64,000 nt of DNA from Amycolatopsis orientalis DSM 43388 (GCF_000411975.1 NZ_ASXG01000076.1:81365-145364); one strand, 5' to 3'. Positions 31,937 to 41,415 are shown, numbered from the stretch's first letter. Notes: generated by a model from the letters alone, not told the origin. Numbers and translations: made by a program.

Positions 31937-32260
31937 GCATGGGGGAAGGCTGTCCGATGGGCAACCAGGGTGGTGGGCGGAACGGGAGGGCCGCCCATCG
32001 CCGTCTCCACAACGACTCGTGCGCCGCGACGGGTTGCGATCCCGCGCAGGATCCGCCCGACACGACGGGGCGCCCAGGGTGCAATGATGCCGATTCCCCT
32101 TTTGCCTTTTCAATCAAGAAGCGTGACGTTCTGGGCGACGACGGGTAACCCGCCGCTCCGGCTAGACCAATGTGACTCAGGGTCGAACGCATGTTCGGCT
32201 CTGAGTACGGGTTGCCGGGCTGCAGGCGGCCCAGGCTGTGGATACGAGCAGGGTGATTTT
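31937..32260. other. Gap without a recognisable gene
   Basis: No frame gives a protein-like translation. Frames 31894-32148 and others contain short ORFs with mixed composition. Nothing regulatory stands out. Confidence 0.4.
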
Positions 32261-32593
32261 GTGGTGGACGAGTGGCCGTCAACCGTTCGGAGAGTGAGTC
32301 CGCCGATTCCGGTCTGGGTAGGCGTGCGCAAGCTGCTCGTGCTGTGTACGGAAATCCTCGTCGCACGCAACCGCGCTGGCTTGCGGACCGAGACCGACGG
32401 TCCCGGCCTGCTGTTCGAGCGGGCTCGCCGCGAGGACGGAGGAATGCTCAGCTGGGTTACCTACGAGCTCGTCACCGCCGACGACCAATTTTCACGGCCG
32501 GTCAGCCACTACGTGCCAGCCCACCTGCTCCGCAGACGAGGGCCTGCCCGTCGTCACCGGTTCGGCGACTACCGGCCGCGGACCCACGGGTAA
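32261..32593 (+). CDS. Hypothetical protein
   Basis: 110 residues from GTG 32261 with AGCAGGGTG upstream as a weak ribosome binding site. The middle looks protein-like (VWVGVRKLLVLCTEILVARNRAG, MLSWVTYELVTADDQFSRPVSHYVPAHLL), the end is Arg-rich. No family recognised. It stands alone between remnant sequence and the monooxygenase gene. Confidence 0.4.
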   Translation: MVDEWPSTVRRVSPPIPVWVGVRKLLVLCTEILVARNRAGLRTETDGPGLLFERARREDGGMLSWVTYELVTADDQFSRPVSHYVPAHLLRRRGPARRHRFGDYRPRTHG

Positions 32594-32842
32594 AACGGTT
32601 GGCGGTTGCCGAGTCTCAGCAGCGAAGAGCGTCACTTTTCAGGCCTGCGCTCCGCCCACTCTGCTCGAGGACGCGTGCCAAGGTACAGGGCTGTTTGCGG
32701 TGTCGGTAGCTCGAGCCTTGGCCGCACTCTTGCGGCACTAGGCAGGCGGCGAAAGCGTTCCGACCTCACGCAGCAAACGTGTTCGACGACTTCTTCCGTC
32801 GTCTGATGACTCACCAGCTCACAAGTGCGCCCAGTTACTGGC

Positions 32843-34051
32843 CTATCGCGGTACTTCGTCTGGCTGGGCAACGGACTGGTGCCAGTCGATGTGGTAGCCG
32901 GTGAGCCAGGATGCGGTGTTGCGTGGTCCTTTCTTGAGTTTTCGGGGGAGGACGGCGTCGCGGATCATCCGTTTGACGGGGCCGGGGGTTGCGTTGCCGC
33001 CCATGCGTGCGCTGGTGGCGACGACGCGTTCGACGCGGGGGCGTCGGATGGTTTCGTAGGCGTGGAATGCTTGGGGTGTGGGCAGGTCGCGGAGGCATTG
33101 GGCGAGGACGATGCTGTCTTCGATGGCCATGGAGGCGCCATGGCCGGCGTTGGGGGCGGAGACGTGGGCGGCGTCGCCGATGATGATGGTCGTGTCGGTG
33201 TGCCAGGTGGGCGTGGTGGCGATGTCGTAGCCGTTGGCGCCGGTGACGGCATCGTCGCTGGCGCGGACGATATCGGCTGCCGGTGTCCGGTCGCGTGCGA
33301 GGAGTCCGGCGACCCGTTGTTTCCATTCGTCGGAGGTGGTGCTGGCGAGTTGTTCTTTGGTGAGTTCGGTGCGGGGGTGGGGGAGGTTGGCGAACCACCA
33401 GGTCTGGCCGTCGGGTGCGGTGAGGAACGCGAAGAACGCCTTGCGGCCGAAGACCATCCGGAAGGTGCCGGGTTCGGTGGTGACGGCGGCGTGGGCGGCG
33501 TAGCCGCAGACGGTGATGGCGCCGGTGTAGCGCGGGTTCGGCGCGGCGGGGTCGATGAGCCCGCGGGTGGCGGAGTGGATGCCGTCCGCTCCGATCAGCA
33601 GGCTGCCTTGGGTTTCGGTGCCGTCGGCGAATTGCGCGGTGACCGGGTCGCCAGGTGTGGTGGTTGCGCTGGTGAGGCGTTTGCCGTGGTGGACGGCGAT
33701 GCCGCGGCGGCTGGCTTCGTCGCGGAGTGCGCGGTAGAGCGTGGACCGCTTGATCATCCGCGGGCCGCGGTCTCCGGCGGCGCCGCCGATGGGGGCCTGG
33801 CCGAGCCGGGTGCCGCGGTGGTTGAAGAATTCGACGGTGCTGGCTGGGAAAGAGTGTGTGCGTACGAGGTCGGCGGCGTCGATGGCGGTGAGGGCGTCGA
33901 GTCCGTTGTGCATGATGCTGAGGAACGCGCCGACGCCGTCCGCGGTGGTGGGGTAGGCCTCGTAGATTGCCGAGTCGATCCCGGCTTTCTGCAGTGCCAT
34001 CGCGGTGACGGGGCCGGCGATTCCCCCGCCGATGATCATGGCCGTGGTCAT
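32843..34051 (-). CDS. FAD-dependent aromatic-type monooxygenase
   Basis: 402 residues from ATG 34051 with AGGAG five bases upstream. Group A flavin monooxygenase (PheA/TetX/UbiH fold): FAD motif IIGGGIAGPVTAMALQKAG at 6-24, the middle DG motif LLIGADGIHSATRG and GDAAHVSAPNAGHGASMAIEDS (GD motif). Substrate unknown. Its start overlaps the end of the MAB_1171c-family gene (ATGA), so it is the last gene of an XRE-ImmA-membrane protein-monooxygenase cassette. Confidence 0.85.
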   Translation of the reverse strand: MTTAMIIGGGIAGPVTAMALQKAGIDSAIYEAYPTTADGVGAFLSIMHNGLDALTAIDAADLVRTHSFPASTVEFFNHRGTRLGQAPIGGAAGDRGPRMIKRSTLYRALRDEASRRGIAVHHGKRLTSATTTPGDPVTAQFADGTETQGSLLIGADGIHSATRGLIDPAAPNPRYTGAITVCGYAAHAAVTTEPGTFRMVFGRKAFFAFLTAPDGQTWWFANLPHPRTELTKEQLASTTSDEWKQRVAGLLARDRTPAADIVRASDDAVTGANGYDIATTPTWHTDTTIIIGDAAHVSAPNAGHGASMAIEDSIVLAQCLRDLPTPQAFHAYETIRRPRVERVVATSARMGGNATPGPVKRMIRDAVLPRKLKKGPRNTASWLTGYHIDWHQSVAQPDEVPR

Positions 34052-35184
34052 GGGTCTCCTGTCGAGTTCATGGCGCGGGAGAGGGACACCAGTTCGCGGA
34101 CGTCCGCGTCGAGGCTGTCGGCGGCCGCGACGACGACCGGTGTCGCATGGACCGACCGGGCCTGTTGTCCTGCGGCTCGGGCGGCGAGCGCGTGTGTCAG
34201 CGAGCGCGCCAGGTCGTCGTAGCCTTCGCAGGCGCGGGGCGGCAGGTAGGGGCTGATGCGGACGAGACCGTCGCGGCATTACACGACGCGGCGGTAGTAG
34301 CGCCGGTGCGTGCCGCGGAGCCGGAAGAGGTCGCGCCAGGGACTGGGGGTGACCCGTTGCAGTTCGTCGTCGGGAAACTGCGCGTGCAGCACTGTCCACA
34401 AAGGATCGAGCTGGCGGTATGCGCGGCGGTGGCCTGCCCAGACCCGCAGTGCGGTGACCCGCATCGCGGCGGCGGGATAGATGACGCCGGCGAGGAAGAT
34501 GACGACGCCGGGAAGCAGGAAGACGGCTGCGGCTACCGCGCCGAGCAGGGTGGCCGCGGCGCCGCTGGTCTCGGCGAGCGCGGAGGGGGACGACGCGCCC
34601 GCCCGGCGCAGGATGATCTCGGGGATGAACACGCAGTTCGCCAGCACGATGGCGGCGAGGCCGACGGAGGCAATCCGGAGGCCGCGGGCGAGGCGCGGGT
34701 TGGCGTCGCGGGCGTAGCGGCGCGCCCAGAGGAACGCGGTGGCGAAGCCGAATGCCAGATAGAGATCCGCGGTGACGGTGAAAACGGCGCCCGCGGGCGA
34801 GGAACTGCTGTGGACCGTGGGAGGGGCGAGCGCCGCGGTGGCGATCAAAACGGCTTCGGCCGCGACGAGCGGCACGGCGAAACGGCGGGCTCGTGGCCAT
34901 GCCTGGCGTGGTTCCAGGGCCGAGAAGAGGAAGAAAAGGACCAGACAGGTCACTCCGATCAGCAGCGTGCCGTGCTGGATCAGGCGGGACAGCATCGGCG
35001 GGAGGCCGAGCACGGTCGCCTCGCGGTCGGCGGCGAGGCCGAAGGGGAAGGCGAGAGCGAGACAGGCGACGAGACCCGTCAGGGCGCGCAGCGGCAGGTT
35101 CTGCGGGGTCCGGCTCAGTCGTAGGCCCAGCCAGGCCAGCACCGCGATGGCGGCGATGCCGTAGGCGAGGACGAGGTAGGTCAT
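34048..35184 (-). pseudogene. MAB_1171c-family membrane protein with in-frame stop
   Basis: From ATG 35184 (overlap with the ImmA-like stop), about seven transmembrane segments, then a cytoplasmic DUF6545-like domain (WAGHRRAYRQLDPLWTVLHAQFPD). A TAA at 34279-34281 interrupts the frame after YYRRVV, but the same frame goes on as CRDGLVRISPYLPPRACEGYDDLA for 75 codons and ends at the coupled stop 34048-34050. A single G-to-T change (GAA to TAA) explains it. The 302-residue product may still be made. Family function unknown; labelled putative transporter. Confidence 0.75.
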
Positions 35185-35735
35185 AGCCACCCCAGCCGGT
35201 CGCTGAGCGCGGTCTCCATTCGATGCGCAGTGCCGTTGCCTGCGGCGGGCACCCAGACACGGTCGAGAACCGAAGCCCACTCCAGGATGATGGTGGCGAC
35301 TGTTTCCGCTTCGTATTCCTGCGCGGTGTCGTACGAGGTGCGGCGGAGCGCGCGGCGGACCGCGTCCGGCGCCAGGTCGGGGTACTCGGCGCGCAGGGAC
35401 TCGGTCGAGGAACCCGGGCAGAGGTCGCTGAGCAGGGTGTCGTCGTGTGCGTCGCTGTCGTGGCCGGCCAGCATGTGACCGAGTTCGTGCAGGATGATGT
35501 GGTCTTGGTGCGGTTTGCTCGTTTCCTGCTGGTAGAAAATGTAGTCCGCCGAAGCCGCCGCGACCCAAGCACCGAACGGGCCGGGGACAGGGATGGGATG
35601 CGCACGCAGCCTGATCGGTTTGCCACGCTGGATCCCGACGCGGCGGCACAGTTCGGTGACATCCAACGGCGGATGGATGTCGAGATCAGTCAAGAGCTGC
35701 CGGCAGCGACGGCGCAGCTGCCGTTCGGACGTCAT
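35181..35735 (-). CDS. ImmA/IrrE-family metallopeptidase-like protein
   Basis: 184 residues. HELGH zinc motif at about 83-87 (IILHELGHMLAGH), preceded by DYIFYQQETSKPHQDH; a downstream YEAETVATIILEWA helix supplies the third ligand (Glu). ImmA-type proteases cut XRE-family repressors (established for ICEBs1 and DdrO systems). The XRE gene lies 78 bp upstream on the same strand, a likely target (inference). Confidence 0.85.
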   Translation of the reverse strand: MTSERQLRRRCRQLLTDLDIHPPLDVTELCRRVGIQRGKPIRLRAHPIPVPGPFGAWVAAASADYIFYQQETSKPHQDHIILHELGHMLAGHDSDAHDDTLLSDLCPGSSTESLRAEYPDLAPDAVRRALRRTSYDTAQEYEAETVATIILEWASVLDRVWVPAAGNGTAHRMETALSDRLGWL

Positions 35736-35813
35736 CTGCCCCTCCCTCCAGGCTCAGGACCGGACTAGCACATAAGCCACCGTGCCGGATCGCTCCCTTG
35801 CCTGCCACAGCGC

Positions 35814-36302
35814 TCACTCCGTTGGCGATTGGCCTCGCTCAGCCTGCTCGTCGCGATAGACCACGTCGAGCAGGTCCATCACCAGCCGTCGGCGCTCGGG
35901 GGACAGAGCACCCGCACGCATCGCGATCAGCTGGGCTTCACTCGTGTTCGCGGTCAGGCTTTCCTGCGCAGCCTGGAGCTTCTGCAGCTGTTCGTCGACC
36001 CGGTCGGTCACCGCGTCATCGAAGAAGTACGACGCCGGCACACCGAAGAACGCAGCCAGTGCATACAGGTGGCGCAGTGTCGGGTTGTCTTTCCGTGCCT
36101 TGCGCAGATGCCAGATGTAGCTTCCGGAAATCCCCACGCCCGTGGCGGTGATTTCCGCTGCGACGAAGTCGTTCGTGTACTCCTGGCCGCTGCGCGGCTT
36201 CATAGTCGCGAACAGCTTGTTCAGCCTGGCGGCCAGGATGTCCGCGAAGTTGTCCGGCAGGCTCGCCGGAAGGTGCCCATCCGGATACGCCGGTGTCGCC
36301 AT
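35814..36302 (-). CDS. XRE-family regulator (partner of ImmA-like protein)
   Basis: 162 residues from ATG 36302 with GGAG six bases upstream. HTH region at about 20-75 with GVGISGSYIWHLRKARKDNPTLRHLYALAAFFGVPASYFFDD, characteristic of actinobacterial XRE proteins, then a helical acidic C-terminus (DRVDEQLQKLQAAQES). Heads the four-gene minus-strand cassette. Confidence 0.83.
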   Translation of the reverse strand: MATPAYPDGHLPASLPDNFADILAARLNKLFATMKPRSGQEYTNDFVAAEITATGVGISGSYIWHLRKARKDNPTLRHLYALAAFFGVPASYFFDDAVTDRVDEQLQKLQAAQESLTANTSEAQLIAMRAGALSPERRRLVMDLLDVVYRDEQAERGQSPTE

Positions 36303-36387
36303 GCGATCTCCACCCCGACTGCTTCCACTCACGTAAACACCCGTACGAGTGAGGATGTTGATCCTGGTTGAACTCGTCCGCGCGACC

Positions 36388-36417
36388 AGCCTAAACTCGC
36401 GATCATCGTGATTTCAA
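36388..36417 (-). promoter_or_regulatory. Possible promoter of the XRE-ImmA cassette
   Basis: TTGAAA (36417-36412), an 18-base spacer, TAGGCT (36393-36388) on the minus strand, giving a ~80-nt leader before ATG 36302. Confidence 0.35.
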
Positions 36418-36488
36418 CTCCGAACCAACGGTAGCGAACCGGACGCCTTCACGTCAGTCAAAGCCACTCGTTCGGAGGAAGATCAACA

Positions 36489-37109
36489 ATGGTATCTACC
36501 TGGCCATCCCTGTCGGGGCAGGGGCCATGCTGCTCTGCCTGCGGACAGCCGCTCGGCTCGTGGGGCACGGACAAATACACCGGAGTGCTTAATCGGGAAG
36601 GGTGGGACGTCCGGGTCGCCTCGGTCCTCGACGGGTCCATAGGGCATGCGATCGCGCTGCTCGTCCTCGACCTTGATCATTTCAAGGCTGTCAACGACCG
36701 ATACGGTCACCCTGCGGGCGACGCCGTCCTTCGCGTGGTCGCTGCGAAGCTCACGGCCGCGGTGCGGCGCGAAGACATCGTCGGGCGGTACGGCGGAGAC
36801 GAATTCATGGCGCTCCTTCCCGGCGCGAACCGGGCGTGCGCAAAGGGGATCGCAGAACGGATCCTCGGGCGGATACGCGGCGCAGTCGTCGAAGCTCGGT
36901 CCGCGGACGGACGCTTTGTCGTCATCACTGGGCTGACCGCCTCCGTCGGCGGTGTCGTCCTGAACGCCCGCGGCCGCACTGGCATCGCGGATCTTGTCCG
37001 ACGAGCCGATGCGAACCTCCTGAGCGCAAAGCGGTTTGGCAAGGACCGCGTGCTGATTGCGGCAGACGGCGACCTGTCCCGAAACCTCTGTCGTCCTAAA
37101 CTCAGATGA
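36489..37109 (+). CDS. GGDEF diguanylate cyclase-like protein
   Basis: 206 residues. A short N-terminus with CCSAC, then a GGDEF domain: DLDHFKAVNDRYGHPAGDAVL at 61-81 and the active-site GRYGGDEF at 99-106, so cyclic-di-GMP synthesis is possible. The usual DPLTGLPNR entry is altered to TDKYTGVLNREGW. There is no sensory domain and no RxxD inhibitory site at the expected place. ATG 36489 was chosen as the first start; no strong ribosome binding site. Confidence 0.82.
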   Translation: MVSTWPSLSGQGPCCSACGQPLGSWGTDKYTGVLNREGWDVRVASVLDGSIGHAIALLVLDLDHFKAVNDRYGHPAGDAVLRVVAAKLTAAVRREDIVGRYGGDEFMALLPGANRACAKGIAERILGRIRGAVVEARSADGRFVVITGLTASVGGVVLNARGRTGIADLVRRADANLLSAKRFGKDRVLIAADGDLSRNLCRPKLR

Positions 37110-37273
37110 GAGTCATCCAAACTACTCCCTTGTTGACAGTTGAAGATCGAGTCGACGGGGCCTACGCTGGCCTTATGGACGTTGCGCGTTCTGCGGCCTG
37201 ATCTCCTCCCCGGCCGGCTGCACGAACGGACCTGCCCGTCTTCGAACTGCGACCTAGCCGCCGGGAGGATGCA

Positions 37274-37816
37274 ATGACCGAGCTGTCGAACCGAACTGGA
37301 CAAGTCCAGCTGACGTCCGGACGAACCCTGAGGCCCGTCAAGCGCCGCTGGCCTACCGCTCATGTAGACGGGACGGTTCCCGTCGGCTCCCGACACGACG
37401 GCGCGTGGCGCGACGGCTGGGATGCCGAGCAGCTGCGCAAGCTGTCAGACGTGAGGCGCCTTTTCAGCGGCGACTGGATGCACGCAGTCATCGTCGCGCT
37501 CGCCGATGGGCCAAAGCACTATAAAGAGCTTCTCGACACGATCAGGACACTATGCGAACGGGACCGCGGGCACCGTCGCACTCTGCACGAAAGCGTTCTC
37601 GCGCGCACGCTCAAAACCATGACTGCCGACGGGCTGATCCTTCGGCACCAGCAGTCCACAGCTTTTCCGCCCTCCGTGCAGTATTCGTTAAGTCCGGAGA
37701 CGGCCGAAGCGCTCGACGCGATGATGCCGATGGTCACTTGGGCGACGAAACATGCCGATCTCATACAGCGTGCCCGCGCACGCCGATGCAACTCCCAGGC
37801 GTCCAGCTCCGAATGA
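37274..37816 (+). CDS. HxlR-family winged-helix regulator
   Basis: 180 residues from ATG 37274 with GGGAGG six bases upstream. The HxlR core starts near residue 57: RRLFSGDWMHAVIVALADGPKHYKELLDTIR, then HESVLARTLKTMTADGLILR and a wing with PSVQYSLSPETAEAL. The ~55-residue basic N-terminal extension is unusual. Target unknown; a GGDEF gene is just upstream. Confidence 0.8.
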   Translation: MTELSNRTGQVQLTSGRTLRPVKRRWPTAHVDGTVPVGSRHDGAWRDGWDAEQLRKLSDVRRLFSGDWMHAVIVALADGPKHYKELLDTIRTLCERDRGHRRTLHESVLARTLKTMTADGLILRHQQSTAFPPSVQYSLSPETAEALDAMMPMVTWATKHADLIQRARARRCNSQASSSE

Positions 37817-37866
37817 GCTGAGTTATTGGGCAAGCCTCCTCGCTCGGGGTGCGGTCGTCGCAACCG

Positions 37867-38511
37867 TCACCCGGACCGGGCGTACAGGTCGCGCACATGC
37901 GGCGCGTACACCATGTTCTCGCGGGCGTACAGGTTGCGGCAGTGCTGGTCGCGCATGGCCAGGACCAGCAGTTCTGTGCGCGACAGGTTCAGACCGTAGG
38001 CGATCTTCACGACGGTGGGGATCGACGGCGCGGCCGCCATGCGTTCGACTCGCGACAACCACAGGCGATCGGCACCCGTCAGTTCGGCGACCTGGGTCAG
38101 GGTGCGATTGTGCCTGATGCGCCACAGGTAGAGCATTTCGCCGAAGCAGGTCAGGGTCCGGTGTGGCCCTGCGATGTCGGACGCTCGGACGGTGCGGTGT
38201 CCCCGGTCGCGGTCTGAACGGGTGGCTGCGGGGTAGCTGCGGCCTGCGGCGATCGCTAGTGCGTACGGATCGGCTTTCAGAGCGTAGGCCAAGGCTGCGG
38301 CGGTCCATAGTGATTGCAGCGGGGTGCGGCCTCGTTCGAGGGTTCCGATGGTGGAGGCGCTGATCCCGGATCGTACCGCGAGGCGGTTGATGCTCAGGCC
38401 CGATGCCTGCCGGCGTCTGCGCACGAAAGCTCCGGCTGTCTCGGGCGGTTGGGCTGCAGCGTCGGGTGTCGGTGTGCCGACGGCGGATGCGGGTATCGGT
38501 TCGAGGGTCAC
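37867..38511 (-). CDS. XRE regulator with two HTH domains
   Basis: 214 residues from GTG 38511, overlapping the stop of the upstream gene (GTGA). First HTH about 28-75 (VRRRRQASGLSINRLAVRSGISASTIGTLERGR), second about 128-180 (WRIRHNRTLTQVAELTGADRLWLSRVERM). Tandem HTHs would let one chain bind two half-sites. It is the second gene of a regulator pair. Confidence 0.75.
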   Translation of the reverse strand: MTLEPIPASAVGTPTPDAAAQPPETAGAFVRRRRQASGLSINRLAVRSGISASTIGTLERGRTPLQSLWTAAALAYALKADPYALAIAAGRSYPAATRSDRDRGHRTVRASDIAGPHRTLTCFGEMLYLWRIRHNRTLTQVAELTGADRLWLSRVERMAAAPSIPTVVKIAYGLNLSRTELLVLAMRDQHCRNLYARENMVYAPHVRDLYARSG

Positions 38512-39419
38512 CGGTGGGCCTCGGTTGCCGTTGGGGGTTGGGCAAGTTCTGCCGCAGGCGAAAGTCGTTCCAGGTCTCGGATGCGGTCGTCGATCACCTT
38601 CCGGGATTGTGTCGTGGGCAGTGCGAGCAGACGCAGATCCGCGGTGAGCCGTCGGTAGGCTCCGTGGTCGGGGGCGAAGACACCCGCACTGTGGTGCGCG
38701 AAGTACGTGACCGGGCCTGCGGCCGTCTCGTAACAGGTGAACGGGGCCTGCAGTGCCGGGCTGCCGCAGATCTCCGACGGAACGATGCGCACTCTGATCA
38801 TCGGGTTCGCCTTCTCTAGCGCCCGCAGGAATCGGAGCTGGCTGCAGGTGACCGCCGGTGCTCGGAGATGGGACGACAGGGCAGGCTCGCCAAGGAAGAC
38901 TTCGACCTGTTTTCTGCTCGTTTCCGCGGTAGGGGTCCGCAGAAGCCTTCGCTGCGCTGCCTGGGCTCTGACGAATTCACTGACACATCCGGGAGCCGCG
39001 CCGAGATCCTTCAGGACAACGCGGGCGTAGTCGGAGGTCCACAGGGAGGCGGGAACGAGGGTCGGATGGTAGTCCACAAAGGATTTTGCGAGTTGGGTGA
39101 AGTGGCTGCGTGCTTCGGCATGGTGGCGGTGGTGAGCCGGGTGGAGGATTACCACGCTGTGGTCGGTTGTCCTCGCGAGGCTGGAGATGTAGGCGTGGTC
39201 GTCTGGAGCGACGGACAGGGCGCAGAGGATTCCGCCGACGTGCTCGGCGTCGGGCTTGCGCACGCCGAGTTCCCACTGTGCGACTTGCGCGTGGTGCTTG
39301 TGGATCAGGTTCGCCACTTCGCGCAAGGTCTTGTCGGCCTTGCGGCGTTGCGCGTGAAGGACAGCGCCGAGCAGCAGGTGCCGGGGCGACGGCTGAGGGG
39401 TGTCTTGTTTGCTCGTCAC
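38508..39419 (-). CDS. XRE regulator with DUF5753 domain
   Basis: 303 residues. HTH at about 15-70 (LREVANLIHKHHAQVAQWELGVRKPD), then a DUF5753-type ligand/effector region: HPTLVPASLWTSDYARVVL, QLRFLRALEKANPMIRVRIVPSE, APFTCYETAAGPVTYFAHHSAGVF. DUF5753 regulators are very common in actinomycetes, often next to small DUF397-type genes; here none is present. Confidence 0.8.
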   Translation of the reverse strand: MTSKQDTPQPSPRHLLLGAVLHAQRRKADKTLREVANLIHKHHAQVAQWELGVRKPDAEHVGGILCALSVAPDDHAYISSLARTTDHSVVILHPAHHRHHAEARSHFTQLAKSFVDYHPTLVPASLWTSDYARVVLKDLGAAPGCVSEFVRAQAAQRRLLRTPTAETSRKQVEVFLGEPALSSHLRAPAVTCSQLRFLRALEKANPMIRVRIVPSEICGSPALQAPFTCYETAAGPVTYFAHHSAGVFAPDHGAYRRLTADLRLLALPTTQSRKVIDDRIRDLERLSPAAELAQPPTATEAHR

Positions 39420-39439
39420 GAAACGTCCATGTTCTTGCG

Positions 39440-39895
39440 CTATTGCCGAAGCAGGGTCGGTGGGAGTGGGCGGCGCGGACTGTGCGTCGAGGGAGCCCGC
39501 GCCAGGACCGCTTTCGTCTTCTTTGGTCGGGGTGGGCCATTGTCGGCTTGGGCGGCGCGGAGGCTGATCGCGTTTTGGCCGCCATGGGGCCGGATTGCGA
39601 CTTTCTCGCGCAGGAGGAGCCGGCGGATCGTGCCATAAGACGCGTGGTGCGTGTCCGCGACCTGCTGGATGGTGGCTCCGCCCTGGTAGTCGCTGACGAC
39701 TCGCGCGACGTTGAGTTCTCGTTTCACTCCTTGCCGGACAGGGGGCATCGCGACGCCCTGTTGGCGAAGAATCCGGCCTGTCCAGCTCAGAGACAGCCCG
39801 TAGACAGCGGCGATCCTCGTGATCGTTGCGCCGTCCCGGTATGCCTGCGCCATTTTCTCGTTGCGGCTGTTCAACTCAGGTGTGCTAGCTGGCAT
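39440..39895 (-). CDS. Helix-turn-helix protein (homeodomain-like, two repeats)
   Basis: 151 residues from ATG 39895, inside the last 11 bases of the DUF317 gene. Two HTH units: MAQAYRDGATITRIAAVYGLSLSWTGRILRQQG and VVSDYQGGATIQQVADTHHASYGTIRRLLLREK, as in resolvase/recombinase C-terminal domains. There is no catalytic domain. Possibly a DNA-binding accessory of an integrated element. Confidence 0.68.
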   Translation of the reverse strand: MPASTPELNSRNEKMAQAYRDGATITRIAAVYGLSLSWTGRILRQQGVAMPPVRQGVKRELNVARVVSDYQGGATIQQVADTHHASYGTIRRLLLREKVAIRPHGGQNAISLRAAQADNGPPRPKKTKAVLARAPSTHSPRRPLPPTLLRQ

Positions 39896-40841
39896 CACGA
39901 CAACCGATGCTCGGCGCGATGGTATGGGTATGGACGTCGAGCCGGATGGGCTGCTCCCGTAACAGATCTCGGTGCGTGCGGGCCCACAGGTAGGTGCCGC
40001 GCAGCACCACGTGTCGGCACCTCCCGATGTCCAAGCCCCGCGGGAAGAACTTCCGCCAGCGTCCGGACGCGACATTCTTGTCGTAGGCCGCGGCCCATTC
40101 GGCCAGTTCGCGATCGCCTGTTCCGGCGGTGATCCCGGAGGATGCCGGGTCTTTCTCGAACCACTCGCCGGCGTACATGCCTAATACCAAATCGTCGTCG
40201 GAGAACGCTGTTGCGAGGTGTTCGCGTATCCGGCGGTACAGCACGGCCGGAACATCGGCGAGCAGCGGTCCGACCAAGCTGGCGGCCTCCTGTAGTACGC
40301 GATTCGCGGCGGCGGTGGTCACGCACGGGATCGTCCAGCAGACGGTCCGGTCGGGCAGCACGTCGTCGAAGACGCGTGCGTCCAGCACGCCCGTGTCCTG
40401 GTCCAGTGTTATGGCCACAGCCTGTGCGCGTTGTCGGCCCGGCAGGTGCCGGTGCAGGTTGGTCGGTGAAGCTTCGTCCAGCAGGAGGATCTGTGCTTCG
40501 GCCGCGCGCAGCTGTCCGGCAGGCTGCCGTGCTCGTGCGCGGTCACTGAGTTCACGCGCGGCCTCGTCAGCGGTGATCAGTGCCGCGGCGGTGTCGAACT
40601 CCCGGCCGTCACCGGTGTGCGGGACGAAAGTAGCCTGGTCGAGCGCAGCGAGCCGGGCCAGTCGCCAGCCGCGGGGATGCGGGTCGCCGGGCATGTCGCT
40701 GTCGGCGAACCACATCCGCCACGTGCGTCCGCTCTTGTCGACCGTTTCGTGGACAAATCCCGGAGCGTCGTAGAGTCGACGCCATGTCGGCAGTCCGATG
40801 CGGTCTTGCACGGCTGGGGTCCAGTTTGCGTGATCCGGCAT
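39885..40841 (-). CDS. DUF317-type protein
   Basis: 318 residues from ATG 40841, which overlaps the preceding stop (TGATG) and has GGAG upstream; earlier in-frame ATGs at 40856 and 40874 are possible. Sequence features include WRRLYDAPGFVHETVDKSGRTWRMWFADSDMPGD, TDEAARELSDRARA-like helices and DLVLGMYAGEWFEKDPA. This resembles the DUF317 group that occurs in actinomycete accessory regions and integrative elements. Function unknown. Confidence 0.6.
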   Translation of the reverse strand: MPDHANWTPAVQDRIGLPTWRRLYDAPGFVHETVDKSGRTWRMWFADSDMPGDPHPRGWRLARLAALDQATFVPHTGDGREFDTAAALITADEAARELSDRARARQPAGQLRAAEAQILLLDEASPTNLHRHLPGRQRAQAVAITLDQDTGVLDARVFDDVLPDRTVCWTIPCVTTAAANRVLQEAASLVGPLLADVPAVLYRRIREHLATAFSDDDLVLGMYAGEWFEKDPASSGITAGTGDRELAEWAAAYDKNVASGRWRKFFPRGLDIGRCRHVVLRGTYLWARTHRDLLREQPIRLDVHTHTIAPSIGCRDAS

Positions 40842-41317
40842 CAGCGGCAGCTCCATCGTGTGCTGGTCGGGCATTCCATGAGTCCGTGCCTCGTGGTGAT
40901 CAGTTCTGTGGTGTTCCAGCCGGTCGGCCTGTCGGTAGTGTGCGACCAGACGACTGTGACCGTCTGTGCCGCGTCGCAGAGGCCGTAGAGCCTGCAGTCG
41001 CAATAGAGTGTCGGGTCGGGCTCGTCGAAATTCCGGGTGCAGAAGTCCCTGTGGTGGCTGTTGAACGTGCGGCCGGTCGAACCGGCACCGCTGGTGACCT
41101 CGAGGTAGGCGAGCTGGACCGTCTTGGTTCCGGTGCCGCCGTCCGCGTTGATCTCCTGGGACAAGGAGTGCAGTCCACAGTGACAAGCGTTCAGCAAATC
41201 TCGTTGCTTCTCATTGGTCGGTGCTGGCTTTCGAGAGCCGCGCGATGTCGGCCGCCGCGGGGACTCGCGTTCTGCGTGCGGCAAGCGGGTTCCGTCGGCC
41301 TCTGCGAGTGTCTGCAA
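40841..41317 (-). CDS. Cysteine-rich hypothetical protein
   Basis: 158 residues from a TTG (41317) with AGGAGG ten bases upstream. Cysteines come in clusters: ACHCGLH near 44, FCTRNF, LYCDCRLYGLCD near 105-114, and two at the end. This could be a zinc-binding protein. It is coupled to the DUF317 gene by TGATG. No family recognised; the start is uncertain. Confidence 0.5.
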   Translation of the reverse strand: MQTLAEADGTRLPHAERESPRRPTSRGSRKPAPTNEKQRDLLNACHCGLHSLSQEINADGGTGTKTVQLAYLEVTSGAGSTGRTFNSHHRDFCTRNFDEPDPTLYCDCRLYGLCDAAQTVTVVWSHTTDRPTGWNTTELITTRHGLMECPTSTRWSCR

Positions 41318-41415
41318 CGGTTTCTTGCCTCCTGTCTGTCTATCGACGGGCGCTGCTGTGTGCTGACGTCGTCGGGTATCAACGGGCCGCGGCGGTAAAC
41401 CGGATGACTGGAGCG

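Noticed and set aside
33000..34222. 465-residue Gly/Val-rich ORF on the plus strand at 32825-34222
   Set aside because: Shadow of the FAD monooxygenase gene, whose FAD motifs are unmistakable.
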